Source of the DNA: CADEEN01 sp963706685 | GTDB taxonomy: Bacteria > Pseudomonadota > Gammaproteobacteria > Burkholderiales > Burkholderiaceae_C | DNA length: 64,000 nt | Direction: 5' to 3' | Assembly: GCA_963706685.1 (NCBI GenBank) | Contig: CAVPMY010000002.1 | Location: 310,001 to 374,000 of the forward strand | Shown here: one piece after another, positions 1 to 8,511 of the stretch | Layout: each line of letters begins with the position of its first letter | How positions within the stretch are numbered: position 1 is the stretch's first letter | The notes under the pieces: generated by a model | Seen by the model: only the letters and a program-made list of their open reading frames with translations | Databases searched by the model: none | Told to the model about the DNA's origin: nothing | Program-made: the position numbers and the translations under genes

Positions 1-821
1 CGCGCCGTCGAATCGGGTTCGCGCTCGCGCTCGACGACCGTTCCCAGGTCGCCGAGCGTCAGCGGCAATCCGCCCTTGGTCGAGACCACCACGTCGGCGA
101 ATCGTTTCGGGTCGCGCACGCGGCCCTCGACACGCAGGATCGAGTCCTGCACCTTGTCGGACAGCAGGCCCACCGGCTGATCGCTGTTGGCCTCGCGCAG
201 CGCGTGCGAGATCTCGGCCGGCGTGATGGCGTAGGTCCGCAGGCGCGCCGGATCGAGGTCGACGCGGACCTCGCGCACCGTCAAGCCGCTGATGTCGACC
301 CGGGCCACGCCCTCGATGCGCTGCAGCCGCTTGCCGACATTGTTTTCGCCGAGGATCGACAGCTCGCGCGCGCTGCGCGTCGTTGACAGCAGGGCCAGGT
401 TGACCACCGGCGTCGCGTTGTCGTTGTTGAAGCGCGATACCAGCGGCGCCTTGGCGTCGCGCGGGAAGGCGGCCTGCACCGCGGCCAGGCGGTCGCGCAC
501 GTCCTGCATCGCGCGGCCCATGTCGGCGTCGAGGTTGAACTCGACGCTGTTCTGGCTGCGGCCTTCGAAACTGCGCGAGGTGATGCGCTTGACGCCGGCG
601 ACGCTGTTGAGCGCCTCCTCGATCAGCTTGGTGACCTCGCGCTCGACGGCTTCGGGCGATGCCCCGGGATACTCGACTTCGACGAACGCGCCGGGAAACG
701 AGATGTCGGGCATCTGTTCGACGCCGAGCTTGAAATACGAGAACAGGCCGAGCACGCACAGGGCCACCATGACCATGGCCGCGAAGACCGGGTTGTTGAT
801 CGAAACGCGGGTGATCCACAT
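1..821 (-). CDS. RND efflux permease, HAE1 type, N-terminal part
   Basis: Proton-driven inner-membrane pump subunit of a tripartite efflux system. About 273 codons are visible and the reading frame stays open to base 1, so the gene continues outside the window. The start MWITRVSINNPVFAAM is the usual cytoplasmic lead into TM1, followed by VEQMPDISFPGAFVEVEYPG, the family signature at the first periplasmic loop. The porter-domain part (RDRLAAVQ, LGENNVGKRLQRIEGVARVD) also fits. The stop of the upstream adaptor gene lies 16 bases before this start, so the two form an operon. The substrate cannot be read from the sequence. No frameshift is seen in the visible part. Confidence 0.9.
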   Translation of the reverse strand, partial: MWITRVSINNPVFAAMVMVALCVLGLFSYFKLGVEQMPDISFPGAFVEVEYPGASPEAVEREVTKLIEEALNSVAGVKRITSRSFEGRSQNSVEFNLDADMGRAMQDVRDRLAAVQAAFPRDAKAPLVSRFNNDNATPVVNLALLSTTRSARELSILGENNVGKRLQRIEGVARVDISGLTVREVRVDLDPARLRTYAITPAEISHALREANSDQPVGLLSDKVQDSILRVEGRVRDPKRFADVVVSTKGGLPLTLGDLGTVVEREREPDSTA

Positions 822-837
822 GGCGCGCCCCAGGTCC

Positions 838-1998
838 TCAGTGCTTGCGCGGCGTCGAGGCCGCCGACGCTACGGCCGCCGACTTGGTGGCCACCACCAC
901 GGCCTTGCCGCCTTCGCGCAAATTGTCGAAGCGCGCGCCGAGCACCTGGCTGGCCGGCGTCACGCCCCCGATCAACTCGACGCGGCCTTCGCGTTCATCG
1001 CGCCGGCCCACGGTCACGGCCCGGCGCGCCAGGATGCCGTTTTCGATCAGCCAGACATGGTCCTGGCCGGCGGTGTTGCCGACCGCGGTCAACGGCACGG
1101 TCAAGCGCTGCTGCGGATCGGCCAGCACCACCTTGGCCAGCGCGTACTGGCCGGCGCGCAAGACTTCCTTCGGATTGGCCAACTCGATCGTGACGCCGAT
1201 CGAGCGCGTGCCCGGCTCGGCGGCCGGCGCGATGCGAGCGATCTTGCCGACGACGGGGGCGTCGACGCCCTCCACGTTCACCTGCACCGCGATGCCGGGC
1301 GACAGCTGCGAGACCTCATGCGTGCCCACCGTGCCGGCCAATTCGAGCCGCGCCAGATCGACGATGGTGACGATGTTCTGCTCGGCCGACACCTTTTCGC
1401 CAGCCACGGCATGGCGCTTGGCCACGATGCCGGCAATCGGCGCCGTGATGCGCGTGTCGCGCGAGACAGCGCGCACCGTGTCGAGTTGCGCCTGCGCTGC
1501 GTTCTCCTGCGCCTTGGCGGTGTCGAGTGCGGCGCGCGACTGGTCGAGCGCGGTCGGCGAGATGAACTGCTGATCGGCCAGGCGCTGGTTGTTGGCATGG
1601 CTGCGCTCGGCCTGTGCGGTCGCGGCGCGGGCCGAGGCCACCATGGCCCTGCGCTCAGCCAGGCGCGTCGCCATCTCGGTGTCGTCGATCGTCGCCAGCA
1701 GCTGGCCGGCCTTGACGCGGCTGCCTTCGGCCACGGCCAGCGTCAGCAGCGTGCCGCCGGCGCGGGCCCGCACGGTCGCGGTTTGCGGCGCCACCAACGG
1801 GCCCGAAAACTCGATCTGCGTGGACAGCGTGGCCAGCGCCGGGGCAATCACTTCCGCGGCCGTGAACTCCAGCGTCACCTCGGCGGGCTTGTCGTCCTTC
1901 GTGCCGCCGGCCTGCTTGGAAACCGCCAACGCTCCCGCCACGCCCGCCACCGCGAGCACCGCCGCACCCACGAACCACCATGCTGTTCTGCCGCGCAT
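838..1998 (-). CDS. Periplasmic adaptor subunit of RND efflux system
   Basis: 386-residue HlyD/AcrA-type membrane fusion protein that links the inner-membrane permease to an outer-membrane channel. Residues about 1–26 hold a single N-terminal hydrophobic anchor or signal (WWFVGAAVLAVAGVAGALAV). A first lipoyl half follows (VRARAGGTLLTLAVAEGSRV), then an alanine-rich alpha-helical hairpin at about 115–170, the second lipoyl half (ITAPIAGIVAKRHAVAGEKV), a beta-barrel and a membrane-proximal domain. Normal length, intact frame. It is transcribed just ahead of the permease; no outer-membrane factor gene is seen. The 133-bp gap to the GntR gene shows no clear feature. Confidence 0.92.
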   Translation of the reverse strand: MRGRTAWWFVGAAVLAVAGVAGALAVSKQAGGTKDDKPAEVTLEFTAAEVIAPALATLSTQIEFSGPLVAPQTATVRARAGGTLLTLAVAEGSRVKAGQLLATIDDTEMATRLAERRAMVASARAATAQAERSHANNQRLADQQFISPTALDQSRAALDTAKAQENAAQAQLDTVRAVSRDTRITAPIAGIVAKRHAVAGEKVSAEQNIVTIVDLARLELAGTVGTHEVSQLSPGIAVQVNVEGVDAPVVGKIARIAPAAEPGTRSIGVTIELANPKEVLRAGQYALAKVVLADPQQRLTVPLTAVGNTAGQDHVWLIENGILARRAVTVGRRDEREGRVELIGGVTPASQVLGARFDNLREGGKAVVVATKSAAVASAASTPRKH

Positions 1999-2131
1999 CC
2001 AATGTTCTCCTGCTGCACCTGCAAGTGTCGCAAAGCACCGGCGCTTCGGTGGACCGGGTTGCGATAGAACGCGGGATCGCGACGACGAACTGCAGATCGC
2101 TGCTGACGGCCCTGCAGCCGTTTCAGCGGCC

Positions 2132-2866
2132 TCAGCTCAGCCGGGTCTGGTAGTGGTGATGCGCCGTGTCGTACAGCCCGCGGCGCAGTTCCACCGGCCG
2201 ATCGCCATAGGTGAACGATACCCGCGACACCGACAGCAGCGGCGCGCCGGTGGCCACCTCCAGCAGCGGTGCGGATTCGGCGTCGGCCGCGACGGCGCGA
2301 ATTTGTTCTTCGGCGCGGATCATGCGAACGCCGAATTCCTTCTCGAACAGGCCATACAACGGACCTTCGTAGGCGCTCAGCAACTGCTCGGTCAGGCCCT
2401 TGAACAGCGACAGCGGCAACCACAGGTTGTCGAGCACCACCGGCGCGCCGCGGAAATAGAGCAGCCGTCGAACGTGCAGTACCGCCTGGCTTCCCGGCAC
2501 GTCGAGGGCCTGCGCCACCTCGGCGCTCGGACGCATGCGATTGCAGCCGAGAAACTTGCGCGACAGGCGTTCGGCGCTGCCGTCGTCCGGCGTCAGGCGC
2601 AGGAAGCGGAACCGCGTGTGCTCCTCGGCGTGGGTCGACACGAAGGTGCCCTTGCCTTGGCGCCGCACCAGCAGATTGACCGCGGCCAGCTCGTCGATGG
2701 CCTTGCGCACCGTGCCCTGGCTGACCTTGTAGCGCGCCGCCAGCTCGAGCTCGCTCGGTATCGCCTGGCCCGGCTGCCATTCGCCGCCGTCGAGGCTGCG
2801 CGTGATCAGCTCGGCGATCTGGCGGTAGAGCGGCGAGAACTGGGGACTGTCGGGCACGGCGGACAT
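2132..2866 (-). CDS. GntR-family regulator with UTRA domain
   Basis: 244-residue cytoplasmic transcription factor of the HutC/FarR branch. The N-terminal winged helix (about 10–75: PLYRQIAELITRSL, ELELAARYKVSQGTVRKAID, LLVRRQGKGTFV) is textbook GntR. Residues about 95–240 form the ligand-binding UTRA domain (LYFRGAPVVLDNLWLP, LLSVSRVSFTYGDRPVELRR). It is divergent from mdh and shares its 110-bp upstream region, which contains a GTCTT/AAGAC inverted repeat. Control of mdh and the downstream aldolase is therefore the natural inference, as for TCA-cycle GntR regulators of related bacteria. The effector is unknown. The gene is intact. Confidence 0.9.
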   Translation of the reverse strand: MSAVPDSPQFSPLYRQIAELITRSLDGGEWQPGQAIPSELELAARYKVSQGTVRKAIDELAAVNLLVRRQGKGTFVSTHAEEHTRFRFLRLTPDDGSAERLSRKFLGCNRMRPSAEVAQALDVPGSQAVLHVRRLLYFRGAPVVLDNLWLPLSLFKGLTEQLLSAYEGPLYGLFEKEFGVRMIRAEEQIRAVAADAESAPLLEVATGAPLLSVSRVSFTYGDRPVELRRGLYDTAHHHYQTRLS

Positions 2867-2890
2867 GACGCCATTGAAACACGGTCTGCT

Positions 2891-2904
2891 GTCTTATAGA
2901 AGAC
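2891..2904. promoter_or_regulatory. Candidate GntR operator between gntR gene and mdh
   Basis: Perfect inverted repeat GTCTT-ATAG-AAGAC in the divergent spacer, 24 bases upstream of the regulator start and 72 bases before mdh. Short AT-centred palindromes of this form are typical of GntR-family sites. A TACACT hexamer at 2930–2935 could be the mdh minus-10 box, which would put the palindrome just upstream of the minus-35 region. Binding is inferred. Confidence 0.5.
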
Positions 2905-2976
2905 CTGTTTTGCGGGGCGGTTTGCGCACTACACTGCGGGCTTTCCCGCACTTCACCATCCCTTGGAGTCATCACG

Positions 2977-3963
2977 ATGAACAAGAAACCCGTTCGCGTC
3001 GCCGTTACCGGCGCTGCCGGCCAGATCGGCTACGCCCTGCTGTTTCGCATCGCCTCGGGCGAGATGCTGGGCAAGGACCAGCCGGTGATCCTGCAGTTGC
3101 TCGAGGTGCCGGTCGAAGGGCCGCAGAAGGCGCTCAAGGGCGTGATGATGGAACTCGAAGACTGTGCCTTCCCGTTGCTCGCAGGCATGCAAGCCCATGC
3201 CGACCCGATGACCGCGTTCAAGGACACCGACTACGCGCTGCTCGTCGGCTCGATGCCGCGCAAGGCCGGCATGGAGCGCGCCGAGCTGCTGTCGATCAAC
3301 GGCCAGATCTTCACCGCGCAAGGCAAGGCGCTCGATGCCATGGCCAGCCGCAACGTCAAGGTGCTGGTGGTCGGCAATCCGGCCAACACCAACGCCTACA
3401 TCGCGATGAAGAGCGCGCCCGGCCTGGCACGCGAGAACTTCACCGCGATGCTGCGCCTCGATCACAACCGCGCCTTGAGCCAGATCGCCGCCAAGACCGG
3501 CAAGCCGGTGGCGTCGATCAAGAAGCTCGCCGTCTGGGGCAACCACTCGCCGACGATGTACGCCGACTACCGCTTCGCGACGATCGACGGCAAGAGCGTC
3601 AAGGAGATGATCAACGACCAGGTCTGGAACAAGGACACCTTCCTGCCGACAGTGGGCAAGCGCGGCGCGGCCATCATCGAAGCGCGCGGGCTGTCGTCTG
3701 CCGCGTCGGCTGCCAACGCCGCCATCGACCACATGCGCGACTGGGCGCTGGGCACCAACGGCGAATGGGTGACGATGGGCGTGCCGAGCAACGGCGAGTA
3801 CGGCATCCCCAAGGACGTGATGTTCGGCTACCCGGTGACCTGTGCCGACGGCAAATACACGATCGTCAAGGATTTGCCGATCGATGAGTTCTCGAAGAGC
3901 TGCATCGACAAGACCTTGGCCGAGTTGACGGGCGAGCAGGACGGCGTCAAGCATCTGCTCTGA
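2977..3963 (+). CDS. mdh: Malate dehydrogenase
   Basis: 328-residue cytosolic TCA-cycle enzyme that interconverts malate and oxaloacetate with NAD. The Rossmann motif is at the N-terminus (VAVTGAAGQIGYALLFRIAS). The substrate-binding arginine loop reads VGSMPRKAGMERAELL, the NPANTNAY segment is present, and the catalytic histidine sits in LAVWGNHSPTMYADYRF. This is the group with long N-terminal GAAGQIGY typical of Burkholderia. A good ribosome site (CTTGGAG at 2962–2968) precedes the ATG. The aldolase gene starts 8 bases after the stop, so they are co-transcribed. Intact. Confidence 0.97.
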   Translation: MNKKPVRVAVTGAAGQIGYALLFRIASGEMLGKDQPVILQLLEVPVEGPQKALKGVMMELEDCAFPLLAGMQAHADPMTAFKDTDYALLVGSMPRKAGMERAELLSINGQIFTAQGKALDAMASRNVKVLVVGNPANTNAYIAMKSAPGLARENFTAMLRLDHNRALSQIAAKTGKPVASIKKLAVWGNHSPTMYADYRFATIDGKSVKEMINDQVWNKDTFLPTVGKRGAAIIEARGLSSAASAANAAIDHMRDWALGTNGEWVTMGVPSNGEYGIPKDVMFGYPVTCADGKYTIVKDLPIDEFSKSCIDKTLAELTGEQDGVKHLL

Positions 3964-3971
3964 GACGCTGC

Positions 3972-4966
3972 ATGTCGATGCATCCCCGCAGCGCCCTGTT
4001 CGACGCCGACGAGCCACTGGCGCCGGTGCTGCCGGTCTGCGACCACTACGCCGGCGTCGAGGCGCGGATGAGGAAGAGCCTGGCGCTGCAGGGCGATCTC
4101 GGCCCGGTCTTCGACGTCACGCTCGACTGCGAGGACGGCGCGCCCGTGGGCGGCGAGGGAGAGCACGCGCTGTTGATTGCGGCCATGCTCGCCAGCAGCG
4201 ACAACCAGTTCGGCCGCGTCGGCGCCAGGCTGTTGCCGCGGCAGCACCCGCAAGTTCGAAGAGGTGGCCAGCATCGTGCTCGTCCGCGGCCCGCGCGCCG
4301 GCCTACCTGATGCTGCCCAAGCCGCGCCATGCCGCCGACGTGGTGCGTGCCGCGCAGGCGCTCGATCGCCTGGGCGGTTCGGCCGTGCCGCTGCACGCCT
4401 TGATCGAGACCCACGGCGCGCTGCACGAGGTGCACGCCATCGCCGCCCATCCGCGCATCGAATCGCTTTCGTTCGGCGTCATGGATTTCGTTTCTGCGCA
4501 TCGCGGTGCGATCCCGGCATCGGCGATGGGCGTCAAGGGCCAATTCGAGCATCCGCTGGTGGTGCGCGCCAAGCTCGAGATCGCCGCGGCCTGCCACGCA
4601 CACGCCAAGGTGCCATCGCACAGCGTCGTCACCGAGTTCAAGCATGCGCGCGCCCTCATGGACGCCGCGACGATGGCGTGCCGGCAGTTCGGCTACACGC
4701 GCATGTGGAGCATCCACCCGGATCAGATCCGGCCGATCGTCGATGCCTTCACGCCGAGCGTGGCGGAGGTCGATCAGGCGGTCGAGATCATCATGGCTGC
4801 GCGCGCGGCGCAGTGGGCGCCGATTCGTCACCACGACACGCTGCACGACCGGGCAAGCTATCGCTTCTACTGGCAGATCCTCGAGCGCGCACACCGCACG
4901 TCGTACGCGCATGGGCCGCAACTGCCGGCCGAGGTGCGCGAGGCATTCTTCGCCGATGACGACTGA
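3972..4966 (+). CDS. HpcH/HpaI aldolase, citrate-lyase beta-like (frameshifted)
   Basis: CoA-ester lyase/aldolase of the CitE/malyl-CoA lyase superfamily, cytoplasmic, about 330 residues once repaired. Visible family features are DVTLDCEDGAP (metal-binding Glu/Asp loop), LMLPKPRHAADV, VPLHALIETHGALHEVHAIA, SFGVMDFVSAHRGAIPASAM and MWSIHPDQIRPIVDAF. Two extra bases interrupt the frame, a c near 4252 (CCG-AAG read as CCGCAAG) and a g near 4302. Removing both joins three frames into one smooth protein. The position after mdh suggests malyl- or citramalyl-type substrates, but this is not proven. Its last 11 bases overlap the next gene. Confidence 0.85.
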
Positions 4967-5537
4967 ACGCTGGCTGTCTCTGCCGACGTTTGCCCAGCCG
5001 TTGGAGCTGCACACACGGCGCTGCGTGTTGCGGCAATGGAAAGACAGCGACTTGCCGCCCTGGGTGGCGATGAACGCCGATGCCCAGGTGCGACGCTACT
5101 TCCCGAGCATCGCCACCGAAGAGCAGGCTCTCGGCGAGGCCCAGCGTTGCCGCGACGCCATCGCGCAGCGCGGCTGGGGCATGTGGGCGCTCGAGGTGCC
5201 CGGCATGCTGCCATTTGCCGGTTTCGTCGGCTTGAACGTGCCGCACTTCGATGCGCCGTGGGTGCCCGCCGTGGAGATCGGCTGGCGGCTGGCCAGCGCT
5301 GCCTGGGGCCAGGGCCTGGCCACCGAAGCCGCCCAGGCCGCGCTCGGCTTCGGCTTTGCCCGCTTGGGACTGCGCGAAATCGTCGCCATCGCGGTGCCGA
5401 CCAACGCACCGTCGCGTCGCGTCATGGATCGGCTGGGCATGGCGCATGACCCAGACGGTGACTTCGATCATCCCCGCATCGAAAGCGGTCACCCGCTGCA
5501 ACGCCACGTGCTGTATCGCACACAAGGCGCGTCCTGA
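4956..5537 (+). CDS. GNAT N-acetyltransferase, RimJ/RimL-like
   Basis: 193-residue cytoplasmic acetyltransferase. The pattern LELHTRRCVLRQWKDSDLPP at the N-terminus and the acetyl-CoA loop (IGWRLASAAWGQGLATEAAQ, about 108–128) followed by IVAIAVPTNAPSRRVMDRLG are diagnostic of the RimJ/RimL/SpeG-like branch. The ATG chosen overlaps the end of the aldolase gene by 11 bases, which fits translational coupling. The target of acetylation (amine, protein N-terminus or antibiotic) cannot be deduced. Intact. Confidence 0.88.
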   Translation: MTTERWLSLPTFAQPLELHTRRCVLRQWKDSDLPPWVAMNADAQVRRYFPSIATEEQALGEAQRCRDAIAQRGWGMWALEVPGMLPFAGFVGLNVPHFDAPWVPAVEIGWRLASAAWGQGLATEAAQAALGFGFARLGLREIVAIAVPTNAPSRRVMDRLGMAHDPDGDFDHPRIESGHPLQRHVLYRTQGAS

Positions 5538-5613
5538 GTGCCCCCAGCTACGGTTTGCAACGCCTGCCCGCGCGCAGAACGAGACAATCGTGGCGTCTAC
5601 ACAGGAGACTGAT

Positions 5614-6114
5614 TTGAAGCTCACCCTCGCCCCGATCCTTGCTGCCATCATGTTGTCGCTGGCGCTGCCGGCAATGGCCCAGGCCGCCACGCCCGCCGCA
5701 GCCAAGGCAGCCAAACCCGCCAAGAAGTCGGTAAAGAAGGCTGTCGCGGCGCCCGCCGAGACGCCCCCGCCGGCGGCCAGCGACGAGCAGAAGTCGGCCG
5801 CCGCGATGGCCTACGTCGGCGAGTACGCCTGCGAGTTCGATGAGGCCGTCAACGTGTCCAGCAACCCGAAGTACGAGGGCTACCTGGATATGTCGCTCAA
5901 GAAGCAGCACTGGGTCATGAAGCCGGTGCTGTCTTCCACCGGTGCCCTGCGCCTGGAAGACGTGACGGGCCGCATGCTGATGATCCAGATCGCCAACAAG
6001 TCGATGGTCATGGACACCAAGATCGGCCAACGCCTGGTCGATGGCTGCATGCACGAGAAGCAGCGCGAATTCGCCAAGACGATGGTGCCGGCCGAGTCGA
6101 TGCTCGGCAAGTAA
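5614..6114 (+). CDS. Small exported protein, function unknown
   Basis: 166-residue protein. The TTG start is chosen because AGGAG at 5603–5607 sits at ideal distance and because the product then begins with a signal peptide (LTLAPILAAIMLSLALPAMA, cleavage after AQA). An alanine/lysine/proline-rich linker follows (about 25–60, with AKPAKKSVKKAV). The C-terminal globular part has EYACEFDEAVNVSSNPKYEG, SLKKQHWVMKPVLS and MLMIQIANKSMVMD. It resembles small conserved periplasmic proteins of Burkholderiales, but I cannot name a family. A strong terminator follows 43 bases after the stop. An in-frame GTG at 5590 is a poorer start. Confidence 0.75.
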   Translation: MKLTLAPILAAIMLSLALPAMAQAATPAAAKAAKPAKKSVKKAVAAPAETPPPAASDEQKSAAAMAYVGEYACEFDEAVNVSSNPKYEGYLDMSLKKQHWVMKPVLSSTGALRLEDVTGRMLMIQIANKSMVMDTKIGQRLVDGCMHEKQREFAKTMVPAESMLGK

Positions 6115-6157
6115 TAGTCCGCACCTCGAGCCTGCTGCGGCGGGCTCTGTCGATAAT

Positions 6158-6186
6158 GGGGCTCCCTGGATGCGGAGCCCCTTTTT
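6158..6186 (+). terminator. Rho-independent terminator in the serC leader
   Basis: Perfect 8-bp stem GGGGCTCC/GGAGCCCC with an 8-base loop, followed at once by TTTTT. It ends the transcript of the small exported protein gene. Its T-tract stops only four bases before the serC ATG, so any transcript entering from upstream must pass it, and the 3' arm holds the only GGAG sequence near serC. Confidence 0.9.
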
Positions 6187-6190
6187 CATC

Positions 6191-7273
6191 ATGACCCGCG
6201 TTTTCAATTTCAGCGCCGGCCCGGCCGCGCTGCCCGAGCCCGTGTTGCGCCGCGCTGCCGAGGAAATGCTCGACTGGCACGGCTCTGGCATGTCGGTCAT
6301 GGAGATGAGTCATCGCGGCAAGGAGTTCATCTCGATCGCGGCCGAGGCCGAGCGCCTGCTGCGCGAGTTGCTGGCCGTGCCTGCGAACTACAAGGTGCTG
6401 TTCCTGCAGGGCGGCGCCATCGGCGAAAACGCCATCGTGCCGATGAACCTGCTGCGCGGCAAGACGAGCATCGACTTCATCGACACCGGCGAGTGGTCGA
6501 AGAAGTCGATCAAGGAAGCCAGGAAGTACGCCACCGTCAACGTTGCCGCATCGTCGGCTGCGACCGGCTACGACCGCGTGCCGCCGCGCAGCGCGTGGCA
6601 GCTCGACGCCAACGCCGCCTACGTTCACATCTGCAGCAACGAAACCATCGGCGGCGTCGAGTACCACTTCACGCCCGATGTCGGCAGCGTGCCGCTGGTC
6701 GCCGACATGTCGAGCGACATCCTGTCGCGGCCTGTGGAAGTCTCGAAGTACGGCCTGATCTACGGCGGTGCGCAGAAGAACATCGGCCCGGCGGGGCTGA
6801 CGATCGTCATCGTGCGCGACGATCTGCTCGGCCAGGCGCTGCCGATCACGCCGTCGGCCTTCGACTACGCCACCGTGGCCGACAACGAATCGATGTACAA
6901 CACGCCGCCGACCTATGCGATCTACGTCGCCGGCCTGGTGTTTCAGTGGCTGAAGGACCAAGGCGGCCTGGCGGCGATGGCTGAGGTCAACCGCACCAAG
7001 GCGGCTGTGCTCTACGACTTTCTCGACAACAGCCGGTTCTTCACGAGCCCGGTGCAACGCGATTGCCGCTCGTTGATGAACGTGCCCTTCAAGCTGAAGG
7101 ACGAAGCGCTCGACGCGGCCTTCCTCAAAGGCGCCGAGGCCCTGGGCATGCTGCAGCTGAAAGGCCACCGCTCGGTGGGCGGCATGCGGGCGTCGATCTA
7201 CAACGCGATGCCGATCGAGGGCGTGAAGGCGCTCGTGGCCTACATGAAGGACTTCGAGAACAAGAATGACTGA
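6191..7273 (+). CDS. serC: Phosphoserine aminotransferase
   Basis: 360-residue PLP enzyme that converts 3-phosphohydroxypyruvate and glutamate to phosphoserine; it also serves pyridoxine synthesis. The start MTRVFNFSAGPAALPEPVL is the family N-terminus. GMSVMEMSHRGKEF and VLFLQGGAIGENA are conserved, and the PLP lysine lies in YGGAQKNIGPAGLTIVIV. The C-terminal GGMRASIYNAMPIEGVKALV is also typical. No good ribosome site precedes this ATG except GGAG in the terminator stem, 13 bases away; an in-frame ATG at 6171 lies in the terminator loop. serA overlaps its 3' end by 8 bases. Confidence 0.96.
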   Translation: MTRVFNFSAGPAALPEPVLRRAAEEMLDWHGSGMSVMEMSHRGKEFISIAAEAERLLRELLAVPANYKVLFLQGGAIGENAIVPMNLLRGKTSIDFIDTGEWSKKSIKEARKYATVNVAASSAATGYDRVPPRSAWQLDANAAYVHICSNETIGGVEYHFTPDVGSVPLVADMSSDILSRPVEVSKYGLIYGGAQKNIGPAGLTIVIVRDDLLGQALPITPSAFDYATVADNESMYNTPPTYAIYVAGLVFQWLKDQGGLAAMAEVNRTKAAVLYDFLDNSRFFTSPVQRDCRSLMNVPFKLKDEALDAAFLKGAEALGMLQLKGHRSVGGMRASIYNAMPIEGVKALVAYMKDFENKND

Positions 7274-8447
7274 AGCCTATCGAGTGCTGGTGCTCAACCA
7301 GATCGCTGCGGTCGGCTTGAGGCGGCTGCCGAGCGAGCACTATGCGGTTGGCAAGGACGTCGAGGACCCGGACGCGATCCTCGTGCGCTCGGCCGACATG
7401 CACGCCATGGAGATTCCCGCCAGCGTGCGCGCCATTGCGCGTGCCGGCGCCGGCACCAACAACATTCCGGTCAAGGCCATGAGCGCGCGCGGCGTTCCGG
7501 TGTTCATTGCGCCGGGCGCAAACGCCAATGCGGTCAAGGAGCTGGTGCTGGCCGGCATGCTGATGGCGGCGCGCAACCTGCCCGGTGCCCTGCACTTCGT
7601 GTCGGCGTTGGATGCGGCCGACGCAGCAATGGACGCGCACGTCGAGGAGGGCAAGAAGGCATTCGCCGGCATCGAGCTGGCAGGCCACACGCTGGGCATT
7701 GTCGGCCTGGGCAAGATCGGTTGCCTGGTGGCCGATGCCGCCATCAAGCTCGGCATGCATGTCCTGGGCTATGACCCGGACATCACCGTCGATGCGGCGT
7801 GGAGCCTGCCCTCGCAGGTCAAGCGCGCGGCCAGCGTCGCCGACGTCCTGAAGAACAGCCACTTCGTGACCCTGCACGTGCCGCTGGTGGAGGCGACGCG
7901 CCACCTCGTCAACGCCGACAACATCGCCTCGATGCGCAGCGCTGCGGTGCTGCTCAATTTCTCGCGCGAAGGCGTGGTCGACAACGCCGCGGTGCTGGCC
8001 GCATTGGCGAACAAGCACCTCGGCTGGTACGTCTGCGATTTCCCGCACGCAACCCTCAACGGCCACGATCGGGTGCTCGCGCTGCCGCACCTGGGTGCCT
8101 CGACGCGCGAGGCCGAAGACAACTGCGCGGTGATGGTCGTCGACCAGCTGCGCGACTTTCTCGAACATGGCAACGTGGCGCGCAGCGTCAACTTCCCCGA
8201 GGTATCGATGCACCGCGAGTCGCGCTGGCGCGTGGCCATCGCCAACGCCAATGTGCCCAACATGCTCGGCCAGATTTCCACGGCCATGGCCAATGCCGGC
8301 TTGAACATCCACAACATGGTCAACATGAGCCGCGGCGAAGTGGCCTACACGCTGGTCGATGTGGACAGCCCGGTCGAAGCCACGGGGCTGTCCACCTTGG
8401 CGTCGATCGAAGGGGTCTTGTCGGTACGGTACTTGCCATCAGCCTAA
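7266..8447 (+). CDS. serA: Phosphoglycerate dehydrogenase, ACT-domain type
   Basis: 393-residue NAD-dependent dehydrogenase for the first step of serine synthesis. The NAD motif is LGIVGLGKIGCLVADAAIKL, the catalytic Arg region is LNFSREGVVDNAAV and the catalytic His is in LPHLGASTREAEDNC. The C-terminal ACT domain (about 318–390: VPNMLGQISTAMANAGLNIH) is the site where serine feedback is expected. It overlaps serC by 8 bases, a clear two-gene serine operon. The protein is of the short type with one ACT domain and no intervening domain. Intact frame. Confidence 0.94.
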   Translation: MTEAYRVLVLNQIAAVGLRRLPSEHYAVGKDVEDPDAILVRSADMHAMEIPASVRAIARAGAGTNNIPVKAMSARGVPVFIAPGANANAVKELVLAGMLMAARNLPGALHFVSALDAADAAMDAHVEEGKKAFAGIELAGHTLGIVGLGKIGCLVADAAIKLGMHVLGYDPDITVDAAWSLPSQVKRAASVADVLKNSHFVTLHVPLVEATRHLVNADNIASMRSAAVLLNFSREGVVDNAAVLAALANKHLGWYVCDFPHATLNGHDRVLALPHLGASTREAEDNCAVMVVDQLRDFLEHGNVARSVNFPEVSMHRESRWRVAIANANVPNMLGQISTAMANAGLNIHNMVNMSRGEVAYTLVDVDSPVEATGLSTLASIEGVLSVRYLPSA

Positions 8448-8462
8448 AAAAGTACGTACAAT
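8433..8462 (+). promoter_or_regulatory. Sigma-70 promoter of the toxin-antitoxin pair
   Basis: TTGCCA at 8433–8438 and TACAAT at 8457–8462 are separated by 18 bases, close to consensus. The minus-35 box lies within the last codons of serA, and the eight-base palindrome GTACGTAC (8452–8459) overlaps the minus-10 box. The expected start of transcription is near 8469, about 40 bases before the antitoxin ATG. Confidence 0.75.
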
Positions 8463-8479
8463 GCAAACATACCTGATCG

Positions 8480-8500
8480 TTCAGACAAACTTCGTCTGAA
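8480..8500. promoter_or_regulatory. Inverted repeat, likely AbrB antitoxin operator
   Basis: Perfect 7-bp arms TTCAGAC and GTCTGAA around a 7-base spacer, just downstream of the expected transcription start and 11 bases before the antitoxin gene. The position is right for autorepression by the antitoxin/toxin complex, the standard control of VapBC-like modules. In RNA it would also form a hairpin next to the AAGGA ribosome site. Confidence 0.65.
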
Positions 8501-8511
8501 AGGACCCTGCG

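Noticed and set aside
2953..4017. 354-codon minus-strand frame across mdh
   Set aside because: Antisense shadow; mdh on the plus strand is complete and unmistakable.
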